Positions 40,251 through 50,182 of a stretch of DNA of 64,000 nt are shown in pieces. Origin of the DNA: Closterium sp. NIES-65. Taxonomy: Eukaryota; Streptophyta; Zygnematophyceae; Desmidiales; Closteriaceae. The stretch covers positions 186,001 through 250,000 of the forward strand of contig CANXME010000853.1 of assembly GCA_948144175.1 (NCBI GenBank). The letters run 5' to 3'. The notes under the pieces were generated by a model. It had not been told where the DNA came from and did no database searches. It saw only the letters and a program-made list of their open reading frames with translations. How positions within the stretch are numbered: the stretch's first letter is position 1; each line of letters begins with the position of its first letter. Both the position numbers and the translations under genes were made by a program.

Positions 40251-42442
40251 CGGTAGAGTGTCCACAGCCTGTCCAGTCGCAGTCACTGTTGGAGCCTTCC
40301 TCTCCTCTGCCTGCTCCCTCTCCTTACACTGGTCCTACTGGAGGTCTTGCTGAGCGTCGTGAGCCTGCGTCTCGTCCCGCGTCGCCTGTTCGTGCTGCTC
40401 GCGCTAGTGGTCGCGGTTCGCGTCAGCGTCCTCCTCCTGTCCCTGGCACGCACCGGATGTCTCTGCGTCCGTCCACTGCTCCTCTGCGTGCCCCTTTGCC
40501 TTCGCCTCCTGAGTCCTCTCTTCCTGCGCTTGCCGACCCTGAGTCGGACTCTCTTCGCGCTGCCAGTCCTACTGTCACGCGTCTGCTTGCTACTGTCGTC
40601 ACTGACCCCTCTTTTGAGTCCACTGCTGCGTCTGCTCTAGTCGCTGAGCTCGTTGACTTTGCTGCTCGCTGTCGTCTCGACTACGCTGCTGGTCTTGTTG
40701 CTGAGTCTGCGTCTGTCTGTCCTCCGTCCGTCGGGGGTGAGTGTGCTCTTGGCACGGACGTCCTTGAGGACAGACACGAGGAGTTACAGTGTCTAGCGGC
40801 TGCTTCACCTCATCTCGCGTCTGTACTGCTTGCCCCTGAGGGAGACCCGGATGCACTAGACATCCCGACTCCGCGTTCTTACGCGGAGGCCGTAGAGGGT
40901 CCCTACTCCTCTCAGTGGCAGGCAGCTATGGATGCAGAGATGGCTTCCTGGAAGTCCACAGGCACCTACGTTGACGCAGTTCCCCCTCCTGGGGCGAACA
41001 TCGTCAGTGGCATGTGGATCTTCCGGGTGAAGCGGCCGCCGGGCTCTCCACCTGTCTTCAAGGCGCGGTACGTTGCTCGTGGCTTCAGTCAGCGGCAGGG
41101 AGTTGACTACTTTCAGACCTTCTCTCCCACCCCGAAGATGACCACTCTTCGGGTGCTGCTGCACATAGCCGCTCAGCGCGACTACGAGCTTCACTCTCTC
41201 GACTTCAGCACTGCGTTCCTGCAGGGTAGCCTGCACGAGGAGATCTGGCTGCGCCGTCCACCTGGCTTCACTGGGACTTTCCCTCCTGGCACCCAGTGGA
41301 GCCTCCGACGGCCAGTCTACGGTCTCCGCCAGGCACCGCGTGAGTGGCACGACACACTGAGGACTACGCTTGCGGCTCTTGGGTTTGCTCCTTCTACTGC
41401 TGACCCGTCGCTGTTTCTGCGCACCGACACTTCACTGCCGCTGTTCTACATCCTCGTGTACGTCGACGACTTGGTCTTTGCCACAGCGGACACTGCTGGA
41501 CTCGCCTACGTGAAGTCCGAACTGCTGAAGAGACACACGTGCACAGACCTGGGTGAACTGCGCAGCTACCTTGGCTTGCAGATCACTCGGGACAGAGCAC
41601 GCCGCACCATTACCTTGACTCAGTCACACATGGTGCAGCAGGTCCTTCAGCGCTTCGGCTTCACGTACTCCTCGCCTCAGGCCACTCCTCTGCCTACTCG
41701 CCACTCACTCTCAGCTCTGCCTTCGGATGAGTCCGTAGAGTCGAGTGGTCCGTATGCAGAGCTTGTTGGCTGCCTCATGTACCTGATGACCTGCACACGA
41801 CCTGACCTTGCATATCCTCTGAGCATTCTTGCACGCTATGTTGCTCCTGGGAGACACAGACCAGAGCACATGGCTGCAGCGAAGAGGGTATTGCGCTACA
41901 TGTGCAGTACGTCGGGCATGGGGCTTGTGCTTGGAGGGCGGAGTCCAGTGGTCCTTACCGGCCACGCGGACGCTTCTTGGGCTGACGACCAGGCTACGCA
42001 GCGGTCGTCACAGGGTTACACCTTCAGCCTTGGTTCCGGCTCTGTCTCGTGGCGGTCTACTCGCTCGTCTTCGGTTCTCGGCTCCAGTTGTGAGGCTGAG
42101 ATCTACGCCGGGGCCATGGCTGCTCAGGAGCTTCGCTGGCTCACCTACCTGCTGACTGACCTTGGAGAGCCGCCTTGTTCTCCTCCAGTGCTGTACGTAG
42201 ACAACAAGGCCATGCTGGCCTTGTGTCGAGAGCAGCGCTTGGAGCACAGAACGAAGCACATTGCTCTCCGCTACTTCCTTGCTCGTGAGCTGCAGCAGCG
42301 TGGTCAGTTGCGACTTGCGTACGTGGCCTCTGAGGCCAACACTGCTGATGTCTTCACCAAGGCACTCGCGCCTTGTGACCATCAGCGCTTTTGCACCCAG
42401 CTGGGTCTTGTGCCTGTCTTGCCTCACTTGCTCTCCTCTTGA
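40251..42442 (+). CDS. Cop-E reverse transcriptase and RNase H (intact domains)
   Basis: Open without a stop, in the frame that already runs through the linker from 39288. The pre-RT region (TVTRLLATVVTDPSFES, PTPRSYAEA) leads to the RT: GMWIFRVKRPPG, FSPTPKMTTLR, LDFSTAFLQG, the catalytic YVDD at about 41460, and RSYLGLQITRD. RNase H has GHADASW, SCEAEI, YVDNKA and NTADVF, and the frame stops at 42442 after HLLSS. Every catalytic residue expected for copia RT and RNase H is present. The sequence is very close to Cop-D and Cop-I. It is translatable in principle, but only as part of an interrupted polyprotein. Confidence 0.9.
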
Positions 42443-42622
42443 CTTCACTTGTACTGTGACATATATATATACCTGCTCTTGCTTGTCTAGTTTTATATAT
42501 ATGTCTGTACTCCTGCATGTGAACTGGCCTCTGGCCCTGCTCTTGTGCTCGGACTGTGTGGTGACTTTGTGATCCACCCTGAGCTTGCTTTGCTTTGCTT
42601 GACTGGTCTTGTGACCCCTTGT

Positions 42623-42648
42623 TCTCCCCCACTTTGCCTATGGGGGTG
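42623..42648 (+). promoter_or_regulatory. Cop-E polypurine tract hairpin
   Basis: TCTCCCCCAC, a loop, and TATGGGGGTG abut the 3' LTR, as in Cop-D. Confidence 0.75.
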
Positions 42649-42780
42649 TGTCAAACATTATATATGTTATGCTTGTGTAGGCTACAGTGGGTTAGCCTAT
42701 AGGGGGTACACAATTCTAGGGTTTCCTACTTGTACTCATTTCACTGCTAGTTCATTCATTCCTGTTCGCTTATTCTCACA
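42649..42780 (+). repeat. Cop-E 3' LTR
   Basis: A 132-bp LTR identical to 35980-36111, followed by the CCCAG target duplication. Confidence 0.95.
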
Positions 42781-43314
42781 CCCAGATGCGGTTGGTGCCT
42801 GTTTTTACGTAATAGAGTTCTCTGGCCTCTGCCAGTTGCTGTGAATTTCCGGTCGTGAAAAATGGGTTGGTGCTGTATCCGTGGGTGAATAGGCCTGGTA
42901 ACAGTGGGTTGGTTTGGGCGAGTAAGATGGCATGGCGTTGGGCGGTAGGGCGGGTGAGTGCGTCGGCGATGTTGGATGTGCCTTTCTTGTACGTAACCGT
43001 GTAGTGGAAGTTGGACTCGAGGTAGTCCAACCAGCGAATCTGTCGCGGATTGAGATTTGGTTGGGCGCGTTGGTACTGTTGTGATCGGTGATCTGTCCGT
43101 ACTGTCACGTCAGCGCCAGTCAGGAAACACCGCCAAACCTTGAACGCGTGCATGATCGCCAACATTTCGCGGTCGTGTATCGGGTAGTTGCGTTCGGGCG
43201 GGTGCAGCTTGCGGGATTCGTACGCGATTGGCAGGAGGCCGTCGGTTGGGTCGAGCGAGCGGCGTGACCTGTCAGTAGAGGGCCCGTCTGCTACTGACGC
43301 CTAGCGTTTCCCTG
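42781..43314 (-). pseudogene. Gyp-2 RNase H joined directly to Gag
   Basis: The RNase H C-terminal half (HDREMLAIMHAFKVWR, RTDHRSQQY, IRWLDYLESNFHY, SNIADALTRP) is open from 43165 to the Cop-E insertion. Upstream, within about 150 bp, lies the end of Gag. The protease, the whole RT and the first RNase H motifs are missing. The junction at about 43260-43315 shows no inserted sequence. The state predates Cop-E or is independent of it. Confidence 0.85.
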
Positions 43315-44458
43315 CTACTTGGTCTTTTTCTGCTGCTCAGCTTCCCCCTTTCCCTTAGCGTTTTCCGGGCATTCGCTCTTGCGATGTCCCGGCCGATTGC
43401 ACGAAAAGCTGCGCCCTTTGAATGGTGCGGTAGCAGTATTTGCGACGACAGCAAGTATCGTGGCGCCCTCGTTCGTCCCACGAGGCCGATGTCCCCAATT
43501 GCTGCTTGCGTAGGACCCCGGTCTCGGTCGGCGGAAGAAAGCGAGTTTCTCCGCCATGGCGAGAATCTCCTGAAAATCGGTGACGCCGCGAAGCTGGATT
43601 TCCTGAGCGATGTCCTGCTTCAGGCCGCCGATGTAGCGGTCGATGCGCCCGATGTAGGCTCTCATGCATATATCCCACCTGCTCACATAGCGCCAGAAAC
43701 CCGCTCGTGTAGTCTTGGACGGAACCGAGTTGGCGCCAAGTGCGGAGCCACTGTCGCGCCGCGATCGAAGCCGCAATTGGCTCGAAACGAGCGCGCACAC
43801 CTGCGCACCACGCGTCCCACGTGCGATACTGGGGCACCTCCACGAAATACGACGGCGCCCAGGGTCCGGTTTGTCCTTCCCGTGTCGGTGGAGTCGCGTA
43901 GTCCACTGGCTTTGTGACGATGACATGCCACAAGTCCATGGCGGGTCCTCGCAGCAACGACACGGCGTAACGAATCTTCGCCGTATCCTCCGAGACGTAG
44001 TTCGCATCGAAGAAAACGTTCAACGTGAAGAGCCACGCCTGAACGGTAGGACCACCCCGTTGACTTGGGTCAAAGCATGGCGGACGCTGCAGCTTTAGCG
44101 GCATCGGTGACGGAAGAGTTGATTCGCTGGCCGGCACTGAAATCGTGATTCGAGGCTGAGTCCTTGCCGCATTCGTCGCGTCGGGGTGTGTCGTGCCGTT
44201 TTCGTCGTCTCCGTCATGGCGGACGACGCCATCACTTGCGGCGCTCACGGGTTGCCCCACACTTCCGTGCTGTGATGTCTGTGGTGGGGGCTGAATCGGA
44301 ATGCCAGGTGCTTGGGATTGTGCCCGTGTGAGGTCGTTTTGCAGGGACGAGCGTTCTGCCGTCAGCGTCGCAATTTCCTCGGCGCTCTCGCGAATTTGTT
44401 GTAGCAGATCGTTCAAGTGCTCCTGCGTGAGAGTTGTGACGTTGATATGTTCAGACAT
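43315..44458 (-). pseudogene. Gyp-2 Gag
   Basis: The ATG at 44458 starts a Gag with an N-terminal coiled-coil-like stretch (residues 10-45, heptad Leu/Ile) and a Gag core (RGGPTVQAWLFTLNVFF, LLRGPAMDLW, CAGVRARFEPI). A frameshift near 43660 moves the C-terminal part to another frame (YIGRIDRYIGGLK, DFQEILAMAEKL, then a zinc-knuckle-like SFSCNRPGHRKSEC). The first Cys of the CCHC is Ser. The frame ends at 43315. It is not functional as it stands. Confidence 0.82.
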
Positions 44459-44612
44459 TTCGAATGGCGTCGGCTCTTCTTAGTCTAGGCGCAGTCGTGG
44501 CTGCACGCGCAAGGACAGCGGCTCCTAGGTGCTAAGGTACGTGAGTCCCTTCGAGTGAAAAATCAAAAGTTGATTTCCTGGGGTGCGGAGATGCGCGGTC
44601 CGTAAAGAAAGA

Positions 44613-44628
44613 GGCTCTGAATATCAAG
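44613..44628 (-). other. Gyp-2 primer binding site
   Basis: The minus strand reads TTGATATTCAGAGCC next to the LTR, similar to the Gyp-1 site. Confidence 0.65.
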
Positions 44629-44956
44629 TGTTACGGGTGCAATAGATCTAGGTAGCAAGGATTGCACTAAAGGTGTCAAACGAGTACAAAATGTGAGCGA
44701 AGGCATGAGCGAACATTTATACGCGAAACACGCAAATGGTAACGTGGTGCGTGTGAGCTAGCTAGTGCTATGCTGGAAGCGAGGCTCGGGCTAGTCCCGA
44801 AGCGTAGGCCGACACGGCCAGGCCAGCAGTGCGAGGTTTGGTGAAACAGTGCGCGCAAAGTCGGCGAAGCCCCGTTAGCAGTAATGGGTGAACAACGGCT
44901 GCTGCTATACGCGATGTTGCAGGGTGCGCTAAGGAATATCAAGAAAATTCCTTACA
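44629..44956 (-). repeat. Gyp-2 5' LTR
   Basis: A 328-bp LTR, roughly 6% different from 34305-34631 by eye. Confidence 0.9.
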
Positions 44957-45641
44957 ACAACCCATTTTTTCCCCCACCCCCAGAGTTTTGGCACGACAGA
45001 TACTAATTCATTTGGTGGGTGATGGTTCAAAGATGTACAGAACTTTTCTCCACCGCACATACTGAACCATAAGTAAACAAAGACGCGCTCGGCACCTCCG
45101 CAAGGAGTTTCCCCCAGCCATCCTCCCGCCAGTACCTACGGGTGCTGGAGCGCGGGAACGCTCCAACTCCCCGTGTTGGAGGAAATGTGTTGGAGGAATG
45201 AACTGGCAAGCTGACCGCGGGCAAAAAAAACTGAAACCCATTCGGACCGGCATGCCATTCGGGAGCCTCAACCCTGAAATTTCAGGGTTTTGGCTCCCGA
45301 ATGGCATGCCCTCCATGCGGGGTTTATTGATTTCCTTGCTCGCGGTCAGCTTGCCAGCTCATTCGACTGCCATTTCCTACGCACTCCCCAAACCCGTTGA
45401 CGTCAACGTGCCATTCCGCCAGCACCGCCACCGTCATTTTTGTCCCCAAACCTGAACGATGGGGGCTAGGCGGGTCAGGCAGGTCCTGGAATTCTAACGG
45501 TGGCTGGAACCGAACCGTACCGTACCGTAAAACTGTCGTGAGTCACGCAACTGTACAACCGCACACACTGGTTGTGAGTCAGCCTTCACTCATCAACCAA
45601 GCCAGCCCAAACCAAACCCAGAGTCTGCCTGTACAGTATGG
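44957..45641. other. host-like sequence with an inverted-repeat hairpin
   Basis: Sequence with a different, less GC-rich composition. There is no transposon domain. The hairpin at 45196-45364 is listed separately. Short ORFs across it are mirror images of each other and are artefacts of the inverted repeat. Confidence 0.6.
45196..45364. repeat. 169-bp inverted repeat (foldback hairpin)
   Basis: Two arms of about 84 bp meet without a spacer. The central 62 bp (45249-45310) is a palindrome with only two mismatched pairs, centred on GAAA|TTTC. The outer arms (ACTGGCAAGCTGACCGCG and its complement) are also well matched, with a diverged middle section of about 25 bp. It could be a foldback or MITE-like element, or the source of a hairpin RNA. 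No target duplication was recognised. Confidence 0.85.
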
Positions 45642-46487
45642 ATGCTGATGCGTGCTGTAATTGAAAATAGTCACCAGAACATAGCAGACTGCCGAAAAGC
45701 ATTCGAGTTGCTTGGCATTTTCCGCCAGTGCGTTTCCAGGTTTGTTGAAGTCTTCCGCCTTCGTTTTAGCCTGAAGGCAGTGATGTTCGTCTCATTCTTC
45801 TTGCGTAGTCTTACAAGGTCACAAATGTTAGCCAAGAACAAACAGCAGACTGCTGCACCAGGACGCACGCGTATGAGGGCCCTGTTCGACTGGCGCAAAG
45901 TTCAGCAGCTTTACCTGGAGTCTGTCCGGATTTTCCGCACGTACACGAGTGACTGTATGGAGGATCAGCGACAGTTCGTTACTGGTTACTTGGCCCAACC
46001 CTACCTCTTCAACTCCCTTCCACGGACGCCTTTCCCTGAAACAGATTTCACCTCGATTCAGTCACTCCTTTCCAAACAAAAAGCAGCTACTACACTTGAA
46101 GCAACAGCTCTTTCAAACAGAAAATTACAGATTTCCACCTCGACTGCCATCCCTACTCCCGGAACTCTGAAATACCTCTGTGCTCTACCCGGTCTGTTAC
46201 AAGATCTGATCCCAGAGGATGTCACTCTGGAGAAGCTAGAGGCGGCCAGGCAGGCAGCGCCGCCGCCGTTCATCAAGCTGGACCACTACAACGCTCTCAT
46301 GGAGCTGCTGGGAGGGCGGCGATTCGAGCAGTTTGAAGTGCAGGGGACGGGAATAGAGATCAAGGTGTATTCCAGGGTTACTAAAGCGTTTTCGTGTGTT
46401 TTTCACCAGTCTGGAGATAAGCTGAAGAGGTGGGTGGTGAATGAGATAGTGGAGAATGGGACCCTGGATGCCATGGCGTTTGGATGA
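45642..46487 (+). CDS. unrecognised protein, possible 3' exon of a host gene
   Basis: An open frame of 281 codons with balanced composition, unlike the Gly/Ala/Pro-rich element frames. I do not recognise the family. The N-terminal part is basic with a hydrophobic stretch (MFVSFFL, residues about 47-53). The middle has LFDWRKVQQLYLESVRIFRTYTSD. The C-terminus is rich in charged helices (LIPEDVTLEKLEAARQAA, LDHYNALMELLGGRRFEQF) and ends KLKRWVVNEIVENGTLDAMAFG. The true start is uncertain; the first 40 codons may be intronic. Cop-H has inserted about 280 bp downstream of its stop, in what may be the 3' UTR. It could also be part of an unfamiliar transposon. Confidence 0.5.
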   Translation: MLMRAVIENSHQNIADCRKAFELLGIFRQCVSRFVEVFRLRFSLKAVMFVSFFLRSLTRSQMLAKNKQQTAAPGRTRMRALFDWRKVQQLYLESVRIFRTYTSDCMEDQRQFVTGYLAQPYLFNSLPRTPFPETDFTSIQSLLSKQKAATTLEATALSNRKLQISTSTAIPTPGTLKYLCALPGLLQDLIPEDVTLEKLEAARQAAPPPFIKLDHYNALMELLGGRRFEQFEVQGTGIEIKVYSRVTKAFSCVFHQSGDKLKRWVVNEIVENGTLDAMAFG

Positions 46488-46773
46488 AACCATGAGTTGT
46501 GTAGCTTCTGGGTTGGTTTCAGTAAAGCTAAAGTCCCTGAGGTGTAGCTTAGCTGCTTTAGGCTGCCATTTTATTTTTGAAACAGCTGTTGAAATGTTGC
46601 AATCTCTCTCTTTGATGTAGCTCAGAAGAGCATATCAGACCTCTCTCTTATCCCACCCCACGTGTTCTTGCCAGAAGTAATTTCAACTCTTTTGCCGAAG
46701 CATTTTTCCCCTGTCCTTGCACTGCAGTGTGAATGCACCCCCTCACTCCTCACTCCAGGGCCAACAAAATTGC
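46488..46773. other. sequence downstream of the 281-codon ORF
   Basis: AT-richer, probably 3' UTR or intergenic. It ends with ATTGC (46769-46773), the Cop-H target site. Removing Cop-H joins it to 61177 onward. No polyadenylation signal is clear. Confidence 0.45.
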
Positions 46774-47207
46774 TGTTGGGCTGAAAAAGCCCTTAGGATC
46801 TTTGCAGGGGTGAACTCTGGGTAGAGTTGGTGTAGTAGCGGAAGCGTTAATAAGGAGTTGTGAACCACCTTGCGAGGGCAAAGTAAGTTGATTAAAACAA
46901 AGAGACACAAGATTATATAAGAGTACAAGGAATACGAAGAGATACGGTTGTAACTGTTTTACTTGTTGCTGTTGCGGTTCGATACAGTGACGACTCGGGC
47001 AACTGCTCTGTAGCGAGTCAGTTGTGTGTCCTTGCTGTCGCGCTGTACTTGTCACGTCAAAGGTCGCTGACCTTTGACTTTCGCGTAACCTCCAGCAGTT
47101 ACTTCAACCTCCGAGGGTTGACTCGCCGATGCCTCGATATGCTTTGCTTCGCTTGTGCCTTAGTGTTTCGACACGACAGAGGCGCTTAGGACCGATTGTT
47201 TCCAACA
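46774..47207 (-). repeat. Cop-H 3' LTR
   Basis: A 434-bp LTR with TGTTG...CAACA ends. The purine tract AAGTGAAGGGGAG (minus, 47208-47220) adjoins it. The pol stop codon lies inside the LTR at 47186. Confidence 0.93.
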
Positions 47208-48842
47208 CTCCCCTTCACTTCTGGAGTGTCGCTGACGTGGCTCTGTCCAGTCAGCAGCATGCAGTATTCGAACTTCTGCTTTCCAAGCTTCTTGGTCAGG
47301 TAGTCAGCTGCCATCTCGGACGTGGGACAGTATGACAGCTCGAGCCTTCCCTTCTCGATCTCGTCCTTCACGAAGAAATATTGCAAGGCGATGTGTTTTG
47401 TCCTGTTCGCGAAGCCGTTCTTGTTGGCGATGCGAATTGCCGACTGGTTGTCGTAGAACACGGTAAAGTTGGGTAACTCGGCTAACTTCGCTTCTTGGAG
47501 CAGCTCGGGAAGATAGAGTCCTTCCTTGGTGGCTGAGCAGAGTGCAATATATTCTGCTTCAGCTGACGAGAGAGCAATTAGTTCCTGCTTGCTTGATTGC
47601 CAGGAGATAGGTCCGATAGGTTCGAGACGGTAGATGTAGCCGGTGCGGGAGCGCCTATTGTCAGAGTCGCCAGCGTGATCAGCGTCGACGTAGCCGATTA
47701 ACTTAGTCGGTGTGGTTGCGTTCTTGTAGTAAGTTAGGCCGATCGTTGGGGTGCTGACGAAGTAGTGTAGAGCGCGGTCGAGCTCTGCCAGGTGTTCTAC
47801 TTCAGGCTTCTTGAGGTAGGTGGCGAGCTGGCTTGCGGAGTATGAGAGGTCGGGGCGACAGGTGACGGCTGCGAAGAGAAGACATCCTAGCTTCTTCTGG
47901 TAGTCTCGTATGTCGGCGGGCTTAAGAAGAGCGGGGTTTCCTTTGTCGTTCCCTGCCGTGTATCGGTATGGCGTGGAGATGGCTATCGGTGTGAGGGTGA
48001 AGCGTTTGGCGATAGTGTCAGCGTATTTCTCGGCGCTGAGGTAGATCGCGTCCTCCTCTTCCCGGATGTTGAGGCTGAGGTACTGAGTGACGGTAGATGA
48101 AACTGTGAGCGTGAGATCCCGTTGCAGCTCCCCTTCGAACCAGGTGGTGATGCCGTCAATTGAGCCAATGTAAAGGAGATCGTCCACGTAGACGATTACT
48201 AGGATGTAGTCGTCGTTTTTAGTGAGCCGGTACATGCCTTGATTGTGCGGTAGTTGCTTGAAGCCGATGCGGATGAGGCGAGCGTGCAGGTACTGTTGCC
48301 ACAGTTGCGGAGCCTGCTTGATGCCGTAGAGTGACTTGAGTAGCTGGCAGACTTGGTTGGGTTCTGTGTGGGAGCCGTGCGGTAGCTCGACGAAGATTTC
48401 TGCATCAACAGGTGCGTAGAGAAACGCGTTCGCGACGTCGATTTGTCGTAGCTTCTTCTTCTTCATGGCGGCGATTGCGAGGAGAATGCGTAGAGAGGTG
48501 TGGCAGCTAGCCGGAGCGAAGGTTTTGGTGAAGTCTGGTCCGTGCTCTTGGTCGAAGTCGCGTACAACCCAGCGAGCTTTGAATTTGTCAATGGTGCCAT
48601 TGGCCTTTGTCTTCACACGGAAGACCCACTTCCCGGTGAGCACTGTCTTGTTCCGTGACACGCCGATAGGAACCACTTTCCACGTGTTGCGTTCCTCCAG
48701 TGCCTTCAGCTCCTTGTCCATGGCTTCGCGCAATTTTTCCTTATGTTCCCCCCCCAGAGCCTGTTGAACTGTCGCAGGCTCTTTAGGAGTGGCGGTGCCG
48801 TGGACTGCAGTGACGAGTCCGAGAATCTGCAGTCCACTCTAT
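47186..48842 (-). pseudogene. Cop-H reverse transcriptase and RNase H
   Basis: The copia RT-RNase H is open for 515 codons in one minus frame from 48733 (MREAMDKELKALEERNTW). RT motifs: TGKWVFRVKTKANG, FTKTFAPA, IDVANAFLYAPV, LYGIKQAPQLW, and catalytic YVDD at about 48190. RNase H: YVDADHAGD, SSAEAEYIAL, FYDNQSA and EMAADYLTKKLG. It ends 22 bp inside the 3' LTR. Every catalytic residue is present and the enzyme looks intact. It is separated from integrase by a TAG at 48839 and a TGA near 49061. Confidence 0.92.
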
Positions 48843-50131
48843 GAGTAGCGGGGAAGATTTATGTCCTCGGGATAAGCTGCTTCATCTCCCGCTTCTGGAT
48901 CAGGTATGAAGTTCGGTCCTACTCGTTCTGCTTCGTTGGTGTTGACTGTCGTAGGTGTTACGTAACCATTGTCGGCGAAATGGTAGAAGGTTTCGGCGTT
49001 GGCACTTTCGCGAGGGTTGTCTTCGTCCATGGGAACGTCGACGGAGCAGAACGGGAGAGGTCAGGCCTCTTCTGATGCGTTGTCCACATTCTGATCGTCC
49101 CAGTCAGCTTCGTCCGCTGCTGAGGCGAAGGCTCGGTCACCACGAAAACCACTTGTGGGATCTTCGTCTTCTTGCAGGTTGGCAAGGTATGTCTGGAGCG
49201 AGAGTCGTTCATAGAAAATTACATCACGTGCTGGTACTGTTTCCTTAGAGTGGACGTCGAAGATTTTCCACGCGTTGTAGTTCTTTTCGATTCCCAGGTG
49301 TAGTCCCCACTGTGCTCGTTGAGAAAATCGGATCGCTCGTGCTGCTGGTGGTCGGTAATGTACCATGCATCCGAATACTCGTAACATTTTTGTGCTGCCC
49401 TGTTTCCCTGTCCATAGTAGATGTGGTGATGCGTTGTTCGGAAGCGATGATGACGACAGCAAGTTGTGCAGCATGACGGCGTGGTCCATTGCCGCAAGCC
49501 ACTGGTGGTTGGGTAGCCGCATGCCACGTAACAGTTTGCGCATGCTGTTCTGCAAGGTCCTGTTCATTCTCTCTGCTACACCTTGCTGCTTATGGGCGTA
49601 GGGAAGGGAGATGAGCCGCTTGATTCCCCTTTCCGCCAGGTACTGCTTGAATCGCTGAGAGGTGTATTCTCCTCCTCCGTCTGACTGGAAGCTTTTCAGT
49701 TTCACACCCGATTCTCTCTCTGCTACTGGTAGCCAGGCAACGAAGGCTGCGAATGCCATGTCGCGGCTAGGGAGGTTTAGGTGCCAGACGTAACGGGTGG
49801 CGGCGTCGATGAAGGTGATTGTGTAGTTGTATGTTACTTGTCCTGGTTCCTGATTGAACAGGATGTCGTTATACACCTTCTCGAGTGGTGCGTACGCGGG
49901 AGCGCACGGGTTGTGATGAGACGCAAACGGTCGATGTGGTAAGTCACCTTCAGGGCAGGTGAGGCACGTTCCGCGTACTCGTTGAAGTTCTCGTCCGTCG
50001 GTCAGTAGGAGTGAGTCCTTGTTGAGTACTCCTTCTCTTATAGTATTGTTTAATACTGTGTTGCTTGGGTGTCCCATCCTTGCGTGCCAGGTGCTTTCGT
50101 CGGCGCGATGTCCGGGTGATCGTCGGTACAT
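48843..50131 (-). pseudogene. Cop-H integrase
   Basis: Copia integrase: HHCC finger (HARMGHPS, CLTCPEGD), core Asp in ITFIDAATRYVW, Asp in FQSDGGGEY, Glu in QGVAERMNRT, and the C-terminal block with RVFGCMV and PARDVIFYE. It is open from 50131 to a TGA near 49061. The same frame then continues through the IN-RT spacer (48843-49030) to a TAG at 48839. The acidic spacer (MDEDNPRESANAE) is short compared with the repetitive linkers of the other copia group. Confidence 0.88.
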
Positions 50132-50182
50132 ATCGGAGTTGGAGTAGAAGTTGGCGGTGAAGTTGGCGCTACGTTGAACTTC

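Larger units (their letters stand above)
35980..42780 (+). mobile_element. Cop-E: young, Gag-deleted copia element, TSD CCCAG
   Basis: Plus-strand copia element with 132-bp LTRs that are identical base for base, and exact CCCAG duplications at 35975-35979 and 42781-42785. The N-terminal Gag domain is absent: the leader leads directly to an ATG at 37140 just before the LREWY/knuckle block. One TAG (38352) and a one-base deletion near 39278 interrupt the polyprotein. Identical LTRs imply recent insertion, so the lesions may have been in the template RNA and the copy mobilised in trans by a relative. This is an inference. Confidence 0.94.
34305..44956 (-). mobile_element. Gyp-2: internally deleted chromovirus, split by Cop-E
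   Basis: Minus-strand Ty3/gypsy element with 327/328-bp LTRs (roughly 6% different). The flanking 5-mers are ACAGC (34300-34304) and ACAAC (44957-44961), one mismatch. Cop-E sits inside with exact CCCAG duplications, and the RNase H-integrase frame (NRIWV|PAYSLL) continues across it. Gag is followed almost directly by RNase H; protease and RT are missing, so the element was a deletion derivative. It has a chromodomain like Gyp-1 but is a different family. Confidence 0.9.

Noticed and set aside
45008..45316. ORFs on both strands over the hairpin
   Set aside because: They are mirror translations of the inverted repeat arms, not separate genes.
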